This document shows, piece by piece, positions 1 to 5,264 of a DNA stretch of 7,722 bases. Numbering within the stretch: the first letter of the stretch is position 1; every line of letters starts with the position of its first letter. The stretch is from Burkholderiales bacterium (GTDB lineage: Bacteria > Pseudomonadota > Gammaproteobacteria > Burkholderiales > Ga0077523): contig JALORJ010000106.1 in assembly GCA_025459035.1 (NCBI GenBank), positions 1-7,722 of the forward strand, read 5' to 3'. The notes beneath the pieces are model-generated. The model was not told the origin of the DNA. It searched no databases and was given only the letters and a program-made list of their open reading frames with translations. The translations under genes were made by a program, and so were the position numbers.

Positions 1-637
1 CGGTCTTCGCGTCACGCGCATCGACGCGACCGACCACGCCGAACTCGCCGCCGGACACGCCGGTGAGCACCATGCCCTTCGCGATCAGCGGGGCGGCGGT
101 GTACGAGTAGCCCGCCTTGTAGTCGTCGAGCTTCTCCTTCCAGACGACCTTGCCGGTGGTCTGGTCGAGCGCGACCAGCTGCGCGTCGAGCGTGCCGAAG
201 ATCACGAGGTTGTCGTACAGCGCGGCGCCGCGGTTCACCACGTCGCAGCACGGCATGATGCCTTCGGGCAGGCGATGCTCGTAGGCCCACAGCTTGGCAC
301 CGGTCTTCGTGTCGAGCGCGTAGATGCGCGAGTACGAAGCCGTCACGAACATCTTGCCGTCGTGCACCAGCGGTTGCGATTCCTGGCCGCGCTGCTTCTC
401 GCCGCCGAACGAGAACGACCACACCGGCACGAGGTTCTGCACGTTCGTCGCGTTGACCTGCGCGAGCGGGCTGTAGCGCTGGCCCTGCGTGCCCATGCCC
501 GACGACAGCACGTTCGTGGTCGTCATGCCGTCGGCTTCCATGTCCTTGTCGGTCACCGGCCCGGCGACGGCGAGCGATGCCCCCGACAGCACCCCGGCGG
601 CGACCAGGGCCCAACCCATCCGATTGCTGCGCTTCAT
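1..637 (-). CDS. exaA: PQQ-dependent alcohol dehydrogenase (quinoprotein ethanol dehydrogenase type), N-terminal part
   Basis: Periplasmic quinoprotein that oxidises primary alcohols to aldehydes with PQQ and a metal ion, passing electrons to a cytochrome c. Only the first 212 codons are inside the window; family members are about 600 residues. A Sec signal peptide is visible: charged start MKRSNR, hydrophobic stretch to about residue 24, AVA/G cleavage near 25. Family marks seen: GMGTQGQRYSPL (47-58), GQESQ (84-88), the adjacent cysteine pair C130-C131 in PCCDVVNRG, whose disulfide lies over PQQ, with R136 after it, tryptophan-docking-type repeats (TGAKLWAYE, TGKVVWKEK), and SGGEFGVVGR (195-204), where E198 matches the metal-binding Glu. 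These blocks resemble Pseudomonas ExaA more than MxaF. The Asp residues that separate Ca2+ from lanthanide enzymes (XoxF-like) lie beyond the edge, so the metal cannot be called. ATG 637 follows AGGAGG with a 7-nt spacer. The gene is 214 bp downstream of the hydrolase gene and has its own sigma-54 promoter. Confidence 0.93.
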   Translation of the reverse strand, partial: MKRSNRMGWALVAAGVLSGASLAVAGPVTDKDMEADGMTTTNVLSSGMGTQGQRYSPLAQVNATNVQNLVPVWSFSFGGEKQRGQESQPLVHDGKMFVTASYSRIYALDTKTGAKLWAYEHRLPEGIMPCCDVVNRGAALYDNLVIFGTLDAQLVALDQTTGKVVWKEKLDDYKAGYSYTAAPLIAKGMVLTGVSGGEFGVVGRVDARDAKT

Positions 638-644
638 TCCCCTT

Positions 645-650
645 CCTCCT
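645..650 (-). promoter_or_regulatory. Strong Shine-Dalgarno of the exaA-like gene
   Basis: AGGAGG on the minus strand with a 7-nt spacer to ATG 637, inside a purine-rich run. It is the best ribosome-binding site in the window and fixes the dehydrogenase start. It suggests high translation, as expected for an abundant periplasmic dehydrogenase. Confidence 0.8.
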
Positions 651-744
651 CTTGTGTCTCAGGTCGTGCGATCCGCGAGCGATCACGGGAATCCGTGGCC
701 GTCGACCGCCCCGCGGGCGGCCTCGAACCGACGTGGCGGCACTC

Positions 745-760
745 TGCAACGCACGTGCCA
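745..760 (-). promoter_or_regulatory. Sigma-54 (-24/-12) promoter of the exaA-like gene
   Basis: Read on the minus strand the element is TGGCACGTGCGTTGCA, an exact match to the known sigma-54 consensus TGGCACG-N4-TTGC(A/T). The invariant GG (759-758) and GC (747-746) have the required spacing. The start site would fall near 734, giving a leader of about 97 nt before ATG 637. It lies in the intergenic gap and points toward the dehydrogenase, so chance placement is unlikely. Such promoters need an ATP-driven enhancer-binding activator; a candidate upstream site is at 815-831. Confidence 0.82.
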
Positions 761-772
761 CGCGCCGTTCAC

Positions 773-799
773 CGGCGTCGTGCCTGCGCCACGACGCCG
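773..799 (-). terminator. Perfect 10-bp-stem hairpin between hydrolase and dehydrogenase genes
   Basis: The arms CGGCGTCGTG (773-782) and CACGACGCCG (790-799) are exact reverse complements around a 7-nt loop. The hairpin begins 53 nt after the hydrolase stop codon and lies upstream of the sigma-54 promoter. No T-run follows on either strand, so a classical intrinsic terminator is not shown. It could instead be a Rho-assisted stop, an RNA-stabilising 3' end that separates the two transcripts, or a DNA operator centred near -52. Confidence 0.45.
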
Positions 800-814
800 A
801 GCGCCCGCGCGGGC

Positions 815-831
815 TGTCCCGTTTCTGAACA
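815..831. promoter_or_regulatory. Candidate upstream activating site (imperfect palindrome)
   Basis: The sequence TGTCCCGTTTCTGAACA has half-sites TGTCCCG and TGTTCAG (reverse complement) that share five of seven positions around a 3-nt centre. Its centre lies about 89 bp upstream of the predicted sigma-54 start site, within the usual range for enhancer-binding protein sites. It is also one of the few relatively AT-richer spots in this gap. The activator is not in the window, so its identity is unknown. Placement and symmetry are seen; function is inferred. Confidence 0.4.
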
Positions 832-851
832 GCGCGAGCGACGCGCGCCGA

Positions 852-1799
852 TCAGCGCGCGTCGGCGCGCTTCAGTTCGGCGCGCTCGAGCGCGGGGAAG
901 CGCTGCAGCACGCTGCGCGCGTACTCGGCATCGACCACACCCCAGGTCGCGAAGCGCGCCGGCACCGGATCGCGCAGGACCTCGGTGATGTCGCGCCCGC
1001 TCGCCGCGGCGGTGCGCAGGTGCGCATCGAGCCAGTCGATCCAGGCGTGCGTGGCGTCGATCGCGTCCGTGCCGCGCGATGGCGGCCCGTGGCCCGGGAC
1101 CCACACGCTCACCGGCCAGCGCCGCAGCGTGGCGAGCGCCGCACGCCAGTCGTCCGGGTGCGCGTGCGGGGTCGTCGGCGCGCGCCCGTCGAAGACGAGG
1201 TCGCCGACGAAGGCCACGCCGGTCGTGCGATCGACGATGACGAGATCGCCGTCGGTGTGGCCGCGCATGCGGTGCAGTTCGAACGTGTGCCCGCCGATGG
1301 TGATCGGGCCGTCGACCGCGACGCGGGTCGGCACGGCGACCTCGGTGCCGGTCGCCCACTGGCGCACCAGCCGGAACATGTTGTCGACGAAGCCCGCGCC
1401 CTCGGCGCGCAGCGCGGCGGCCGCCTCGGCCGTCGCCTCGACGGTGGACGCGGCGAACACCGCGTTGCCAAGCACGTGATCGGGGTGGTGATGGGTGTTG
1501 AACACCCGCACGACCGGCAGTGGCGTGAGCCGACGGATCGCCGCGCGCATCTGCTGCCCGTAGCGCACGGTCGGACCGGTGTCGATGACGACGACGCCGG
1601 CTGCGGTGATCACGAAGCCCGTGTTGACGACGTTGCCACCGTTGGCGAACGTGAAGTCCTCCGCGCGACCGACGAAGACCCACGTGTCGGGCGCGATCTC
1701 CTGCGGCTGCAGCGCGTAGTCCCAGGCATCGGCGCAATGCGCGGGGATGGCGTGCAGCAGCGCCGCCACCAGCACCGCGCGGAGTGCCGCGCGCGTCAT
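852..1799 (-). CDS. Secreted metallo-beta-lactamase-fold zinc hydrolase of the quinoprotein relay type (SoxH-related)
   Basis: A 315-residue MBL-fold protein with a Sec-type signal peptide (about residues 1-22; Ala-rich core ending AHC/AD), so probably periplasmic. The zinc site is complete: HHHPDH at 103-108 (HxHxDH), GHTDGD at 180-185, GD at 199-200 and PGHG at 235-238. The preceding strand ends VVVIDTG (69-75), as usual for the fold. The pattern matches the group I know as 'quinoprotein relay system zinc metallohydrolase', related to SoxH and glyoxalase II; those enzymes hydrolyse thioesters or similar bonds. The start ATG 1799 overlaps the stop of the SoxYZ-like gene as ATGA. No Shine-Dalgarno is visible, so translation is probably coupled. 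The quinoprotein dehydrogenase follows 214 bp downstream. The natural substrate is unknown; a bond to the carrier cysteine is the obvious candidate. The HCAD region does not form a proper lipobox. Confidence 0.88.
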   Translation of the reverse strand: MTRAALRAVLVAALLHAIPAHCADAWDYALQPQEIAPDTWVFVGRAEDFTFANGGNVVNTGFVITAAGVVVIDTGPTVRYGQQMRAAIRRLTPLPVVRVFNTHHHPDHVLGNAVFAASTVEATAEAAAALRAEGAGFVDNMFRLVRQWATGTEVAVPTRVAVDGPITIGGHTFELHRMRGHTDGDLVIVDRTTGVAFVGDLVFDGRAPTTPHAHPDDWRAALATLRRWPVSVWVPGHGPPSRGTDAIDATHAWIDWLDAHLRTAAASGRDITEVLRDPVPARFATWGVVDAEYARSVLQRFPALERAELKRADAR

Positions 1800-2599
1800 C
1801 GCACGATCGCCGCGTCGACGCGGTTGCCGTTGTTGTCGACGCCGGTCAGCACCAGCGGCAGCGGCGGCGCGGCGTGCGCCCACTCGACCGTGAACACCGG
1901 GTTCTCGGCGACGGGTTCGTGCACCTCGATGCGCATCGCGTCGGCGCCGGCGGCGTCGACCAGCCGCAGCTCGCGCAGGTGGAATGCAGGAATGCCGGGC
2001 GCCAGCCCGGTGTCCATCGGATGCACGATGCGAATGCGGGCGCGCGCGGCGGTGGTCCCGCCGAGCGCATCGACCCACACCCGCGCCGACACCTCGTTGA
2101 GCCGCGTCTCCCAGTCCTTCTCGCCGCGCCCGAGGGCCGGCAGCGTGCACCCGCCCCCGCCCGTGACGACCCACGTGTGCCCGACGTGCCAGGTGCCGGC
2201 CGCGTCGCGCGCCGCGGCACGCACCGGTCCCGACTGCTGCAGCTTCACGCGGAACGCGAGATAGGGCGCCGCGCCGCGCGGCTCGAACGACAGCACCGGA
2301 ACGATCGGGTTGTAGTCGGCGAACACGAACACGCGGTCGGCGCCGATCGCGGGGTCGACCCGCACCGCGACCGGCACCTGCAGCGGGTCCTCGGCGCTCT
2401 TCGGCGCCAGCACCTCGACCCGCGGATCGAACACGACCCGTGCGTCGCCGAACAGCGCGCGCGTGCGGTCGGCCCACGCCGCCGAGCCCATCGGGTCGAC
2501 CGCCGGATCCGCGGCGGGGTCGGCCGCCGCCGCGGTCGACAGCATCGCGATCACGGCCAGCCCGGCCGCCAGTCCACTGCAGTGGTGTCGAGCGCGCAT
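1796..2599 (-). CDS. Secreted SoxYZ-like fusion carrier protein, quinoprotein dehydrogenase-associated
   Basis: A 267-residue exported protein. Basic MRARHH is followed by a hydrophobic stretch and a TAAAA/DP cleavage region near residue 25. The N-terminal half (about 36-150) is SoxY-like and ends in a Gly-rich motif with one cysteine, TGGGGCTLP (C151). In sulfur-oxidising SoxY the equivalent terminal Cys carries covalent cargo. The C-terminal half (about 160-267) is SoxZ-like beta-sandwich sequence (RIRIVHPMDTG, LTGVDNNGN). SoxY and SoxZ are normally separate; this fusion is known next to PQQ dehydrogenases. No other sox gene is nearby, so thiosulfate oxidation is not indicated. ATG 2599 has GAGG with a 6-nt spacer; ATG 2605, two codons upstream, is also possible with GGAG 11 nt away. 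The gene overlaps the hydrolase gene by ATGA, and a sigma-54-like element lies upstream. The role as covalent carrier of an alcohol or aldehyde oxidation intermediate is inferred. Confidence 0.85.
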   Translation of the reverse strand: MRARHHCSGLAAGLAVIAMLSTAAAADPAADPAVDPMGSAAWADRTRALFGDARVVFDPRVEVLAPKSAEDPLQVPVAVRVDPAIGADRVFVFADYNPIVPVLSFEPRGAAPYLAFRVKLQQSGPVRAAARDAAGTWHVGHTWVVTGGGGCTLPALGRGEKDWETRLNEVSARVWVDALGGTTAARARIRIVHPMDTGLAPGIPAFHLRELRLVDAAGADAMRIEVHEPVAENPVFTVEWAHAAPPLPLVLTGVDNNGNRVDAAIVR

Positions 2600-2666
2600 C
2601 CGCATCCTCGTGATTGCTCCATCGCGGCACACCCCGGTGGCGGCGCCGCGCATCGGGACGGGCCGT

Positions 2667-2682
2667 TGCGAATCCCGCGCCA
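2667..2682 (-). promoter_or_regulatory. Sigma-54-like element upstream of the SoxYZ-like gene
   Basis: On the minus strand the element is TGGCGCGGGATTCGCA. It keeps the essential GG and GC with correct 10-nt spacing and differs from the consensus at two other positions. It lies in the 112-bp gap after the UspA-like gene and would start transcription near 2656, about 57 nt before the carrier start. In such GC-rich DNA a two-mismatch hit can arise by chance; the matching perfect site before the dehydrogenase makes it more credible. Confidence 0.35.
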
Positions 2683-2711
2683 GCCCGGGGCCGCGTGGCC
2701 GCCGTGGGGCG

Positions 2712-3158
2712 TCAGTAGACGGACACCAGCAGCGTGCAAGGCGTCTGCTCGAGCAGCGACGAGCCGACCCAGCCGCGCCACCAGCGTGCCGCGAACGACG
2801 CCGCGCGCGGGTGCGCGACCAGCACGAGCGACGCCGCCACGGTGCGTGCGTGACGGCTGATCTCGTCGACCGGCTCGCCGGTGACGAGATGCCCGGCGGC
2901 GGTGAAGCCGTGAGCGTCGAGGTGCGCCGTGCCGGCCAGCAGCCGCGCACGGGCGGCGTCGCGGTCGGCGTCGATCGACTCGCCCGGCACGAAGCCTTCG
3001 GCGAGGAACAGCGTGACCGGCATCGGCAGCACGGCCAGCAGGTCGGTCGGCGCCCGCGGCAACCACGCGAGTTCGGGCGCCGCGAACAGCGCGTCGAGGC
3101 CGGCGTCGCTGCCGTCGTAGGCCATGACGATGCGCATCGCGTCGCGCGCCACGGTCAT
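2712..3158 (-). CDS. UspA-like universal stress protein with degenerate nucleotide motif
   Basis: A 148-residue cytoplasmic protein with the universal stress protein fold. The first strand is MRIVMAYDGSDAG (8-20), a variable helix and strand middle follows, and the terminal block VLVAHPRAA...GSSLLEQTPCTLLVSVY (112-148) matches the usual end, with the closing hydrophobic strand after Cys141. In ATP-binding members the last block carries G-2x-G-9x-G(S/T). Here the first two glycines are replaced (AHPRAA, 115-120) and only the final GS (132-133) remains, so nucleotide binding may be lost. Length is normal for a single-domain UspA. ATG 3158 overlaps the Sel1-repeat gene stop as ATGA and has GAGG 5 nt upstream, favouring it over the internal ATG at 3137. 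Coupled expression with the Sel1 gene is likely. Its target is unknown. Confidence 0.82.
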   Translation of the reverse strand: MTVARDAMRIVMAYDGSDAGLDALFAAPELAWLPRAPTDLLAVLPMPVTLFLAEGFVPGESIDADRDAARARLLAGTAHLDAHGFTAAGHLVTGEPVDEISRHARTVAASLVLVAHPRAASFAARWWRGWVGSSLLEQTPCTLLVSVY

Positions 3159-3721
3159 CGCGCGCCCTCGGCCGCGCCCGGGGAAAGCGGCCCGCCGCAC
3201 GGCTGCACGACCCAGGTCCGCGCGCGCTCGGCGGCCGCTTCGGCCTGCGCGGCATCGAGGGCCCCGGCGAGTCGGTCGCGGGCGCGCGCGGCGTCGGCGT
3301 CGCCCGCGGCCGCGGCGATCTGCCACCACGCGGCGGCGCCGACCGGATCGGCCGGCACGCCGCGACCACGCTCGAGGGCATCCGCGAGCGTCCGCTGTGC
3401 GGGGGGGTAGCCCTGCTGCGCAGCGCGCTCGAGCCACGCCACGCCGACCTTCGCGGTCTGGCGGTCGGTCAGGAAGCGCTCTCCGACGCGCCAGCGTGCC
3501 TCGGCGTCGCAGCGCTGCGCTCGCGGCATCCAGCGCGCGAAGAACGCGCGCAGCGCATCGCAGGCGTTGCGGTCGATCATGTTGACGGGCATGCCGCCGC
3601 AGCGCATCCCTTCGATGCGCCCGGCCGGCGTGTACTCGATCGCGGTCGCCGCCGGCGCCGCGAACGTCGCGAGGACGGCCGCCGCCATGGCGACGCCTCG
3701 GCGTCGTGATGCGTGATCCAT
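3155..3721 (-). CDS. Secreted Sel1-like repeat (TPR-type) protein
   Basis: A 188-residue protein with a signal peptide: SRRR basic region, Ala-rich core 11-20, AATA/IEY cleavage near 27. It has about two Sel1 repeats, one around 77-108 (TAKVGVAWLERAAQQGYPPAQ) and one around 108-144 (ALERGRGVPADPVGAAAWWQIAAAAGDADA), followed by an Ala-rich helix. Four cysteines (41, 54, 71, 175) are predicted in the exported part, so two disulfides are possible. Sel1 repeats generally mediate protein contacts; no catalytic motif is seen and no specific function can be assigned. ATG 3721 gives the proper signal peptide but has no clear Shine-Dalgarno. An internal ATG at 3688 has GAGG 7 nt upstream but would lose the basic residues. 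The gene overlaps the UspA-like gene by ATGA. A run of seven C on the coding strand lies inside it (3401-3407). Confidence 0.75.
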   Translation of the reverse strand: MDHASRRRGVAMAAAVLATFAAPAATAIEYTPAGRIEGMRCGGMPVNMIDRNACDALRAFFARWMPRAQRCDAEARWRVGERFLTDRQTAKVGVAWLERAAQQGYPPAQRTLADALERGRGVPADPVGAAAWWQIAAAAGDADAARARDRLAGALDAAQAEAAAERARTWVVQPCGGPLSPGAAEGAR

Positions 3722-3875
3722 CGTGTCGTGCGGCGCTGCGCCGCGGTGTTCTGCTGCCCGGAGCCGAGGCTACGACGGGCCCGCGGCGGGCGACACCGCG
3801 GCCGGCGCTTCGCGCACACCGACCGCCAGGTCGCGACGCGCCGGAACGCGCCGATGCCGGCGCGCGTCGCGGACG
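3722..3875. other. Intergenic region between MFS and Sel1-repeat genes
   Basis: This 154-bp gap has no convincing gene. It holds the large hairpin after the MFS stop (3832-3871) and a small GCGGCG/CGCCGC hairpin with a 3-nt loop (3730-3744) just upstream of the Sel1 gene start. No clear -35/-10 or sigma-54 promoter for the Sel1 gene was found. Confidence 0.6.
3832..3871 (-). terminator. Hairpin just after the MFS stop codon
   Basis: The left arm CGCGACGCGCCGG (3832-3844) pairs with CCGGCGCGCGTCGCG (3857-3871) except for a 2-nt bulge, with a 12-nt loop. It begins within about 5 nt of the MFS stop on the minus strand. There is no T-run after it, so termination efficiency is uncertain. Position and stem length favour a transcript end separating the SDR-MFS unit from the Sel1-UspA unit. 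Confidence 0.42.
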
Positions 3876-5144
3876 TCAGCGCGGGCCTGCGACCCCGGCT
3901 GCGGGCGCGCGCACGGCCAGGCGTGCGACCACCGCAGCCCCGGCGAGCCCGAGGCCTCCGGTGGCGATCGCGACCGGCGCGTACGACCCGGTCCGGTCGA
4001 AGACGAGGCCGGCGACCACAGGTGCGAGCAGCGCCGACGGCACGCAACCGGAATAGACGATGCCCAGCACGCGGGCGTCGAAGCGCGCGCCGAGCAGATC
4101 GGCGGTGGCCGCCGGGAACAGCGCGACGGCACCGCCGTACGACACGCCGAAGACCACCGCGATCGCGGCGAAGCCGGTGAAGGTGGCGGCGAGCGGCCAC
4201 AGCAGCGGAGTGGCGCCCATCACCGCCATGGTCGCCGCAAGCCACGCCACGCGCGCGCCGCGATCCGAGACGATGCCGAACAGCGCGCGCCCGCCGATGT
4301 TGCCGGCGCCGACGAGGGTGAGCAGGCCGGCGGCCGGCGCGGCGCCGATGCCGGCATCGGTCGCGGCCGCGACGAGATGTCCGAAGGTGAGGAACATCGT
4401 CGCGCCGTACAGGCCGCTCGCGAGCCACAGCGCGCGCACGTCGGGCCAGCCGAGCACCGTGCGCCACGTCGTCGGGCGCGCGCCGCCGGCGCCACCGGCC
4501 GGGCCGCGCCGGGGCTGCGGCGCGATCGGCACGCCGTCGGGAGCCCAGCCGCGCGCCGCCGGCTGGTCGTCGATCAGCGCGGCGACGATCGCGAGCGCGA
4601 CGACGGCCACCGCAGCCACCGCAGCGACGCCGATGCGCCAGCCGTGCACCGCGGCCACCTGCGTGAACAACCACGGAAACGCGATGGTGCCGGCCCCTGT
4701 GCCGATGGACGCGAGACCGGTCGCGAGGCCGCGCCGGCGCAGGAACCACGGCGCGACGGCGCTGACCGCCGGCACGTACGCGAGCGCTCCGCCGATACCC
4801 ACGCCCAGCGCGTAGCCGGCCATCGCGACGCCTGCGTTCGGCGCCACGGCGAGCAGCCCGAACCCGGCACCGGTCGCCGCCGCGGCACACGCGAGGGTGC
4901 GGCGCAGGCCGAGCCGCGCGACCATGCCGCCGGCCCACGGCGACAGCGCAAGCAGCAATGCGACGCCGGACGCGAACACCCACGAGACCGGCCCGCGCGC
5001 GAGGCCGAACGTGCGCTGCAGCGGCACCAGCAGCAGCGGGAACACGTACGCGCTGCCCCACACCGTCGCGAGCGACAGCGCCGCGACGCCTGCGACGGTC
5101 CAGCCCGGGAAGCGCGTCGACGGCGCGACACCGACGCGCGTCAT
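3876..5144 (-). CDS. Major facilitator superfamily transporter, monocarboxylate/OFA type
   Basis: A 422-residue inner-membrane carrier with about 12 hydrophobic segments in two halves, split by a polar, Pro/Gly-rich loop (about 191-236). The loop between helices 2 and 3 shows the MFS motif (AGGMVARLGLRRTL, 71-84), and the C-terminal half repeats it (GRALFGIVSDRGARV, 285-299). The stretch PWFLRRRGLATGLASIGTGAG (132-152) is typical of the monocarboxylate porter and oxalate/formate antiporter relatives, so an organic-anion substrate is likely but not specified. ATG 5144 was chosen because an in-frame GTG extension to 5213 gives an Arg-rich, noncoding-looking stretch. The Shine-Dalgarno is weak (GAAG close to the ATG), which would fit coupling to an upstream small ORF ending in ATGA. 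It is probably transcribed with the SDR gene upstream. A link to glutarate uptake for the divergent gcdH unit is speculation. Confidence 0.87.
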   Translation of the reverse strand: MTRVGVAPSTRFPGWTVAGVAALSLATVWGSAYVFPLLLVPLQRTFGLARGPVSWVFASGVALLLALSPWAGGMVARLGLRRTLACAAAATGAGFGLLAVAPNAGVAMAGYALGVGIGGALAYVPAVSAVAPWFLRRRGLATGLASIGTGAGTIAFPWLFTQVAAVHGWRIGVAAVAAVAVVALAIVAALIDDQPAARGWAPDGVPIAPQPRRGPAGGAGGARPTTWRTVLGWPDVRALWLASGLYGATMFLTFGHLVAAATDAGIGAAPAAGLLTLVGAGNIGGRALFGIVSDRGARVAWLAATMAVMGATPLLWPLAATFTGFAAIAVVFGVSYGGAVALFPAATADLLGARFDARVLGIVYSGCVPSALLAPVVAGLVFDRTGSYAPVAIATGGLGLAGAAVVARLAVRAPAAGVAGPR

Positions 5145-5245
5145 GCTTCGGCGCTGGCGGACGTGCGCTTCGCGTGACCGTGCGGCGGCGGGCGCGTGAT
5201 CACGTCGCGCCACCGGCCGCTGGGGTCGCCTTCGCGGATGCGCAC
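5141..5245 (-). CDS. Possible 34-residue small ORF between SDR and MFS genes
   Basis: This frame starts at GTG 5245 and ends in a TGA that overlaps the MFS ATG as ATGA. The peptide (VRIREGDPSGRWRD..., ending SASAEA) has a protein-like mix of residues, and about 30 of 34 third codon positions are G or C, unlike the Arg/Ala/Pro-rich shadow frames beside it. There is no good Shine-Dalgarno and I recognise no family. It could be a small coupled protein, the tail of a decayed gene, or chance. Without it the SDR-MFS gap is 120 bp. Confidence 0.22.
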   Translation of the reverse strand: MRIREGDPSGRWRDVITRPPPHGHAKRTSASAEA

Positions 5246-5264
5246 GGCGCGCCGCGGCGGGGCG

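Noticed and set aside
489..2264. Long plus-strand open frame opposite the dehydrogenase, hydrolase and carrier genes
   Set aside because: It is rich in Arg, Ala, Pro, Gly and His, has no recognisable domain, and lies antisense to well-supported genes; it is a by-product of GC-rich codon use.
2711..2725. Sequence partly resembling the 815-831 palindrome near the second sigma-54-like site
   Set aside because: It is not itself palindromic, forms the last codons of the UspA-like gene, and lies only about 60 bp from the predicted start; the match is about ten of 17 and likely chance.
2600..2950. In-frame N-terminal extension of the SoxYZ-like protein
   Set aside because: It runs through the UspA-like gene, is Arg/Ser-rich, and would bury the clear signal peptide beginning near 2605/2599.
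3401..3407. Possible frameshift error in the Sel1-repeat gene at the C7 run
   Set aside because: Both Sel1 repeats and the flanking sequence read in one frame, so no frameshift is needed.
3723..5177. Long plus-strand frame opposite the MFS gene
   Set aside because: Low-complexity Arg/Ala/Asp-rich shadow; the opposite strand encodes a clear 12-helix transporter.
5145..5213. GTG-initiated 23-residue extension of the MFS protein
   Set aside because: Arg/Ala-rich with no family similarity; MFS proteins of this type begin shortly before helix 1.
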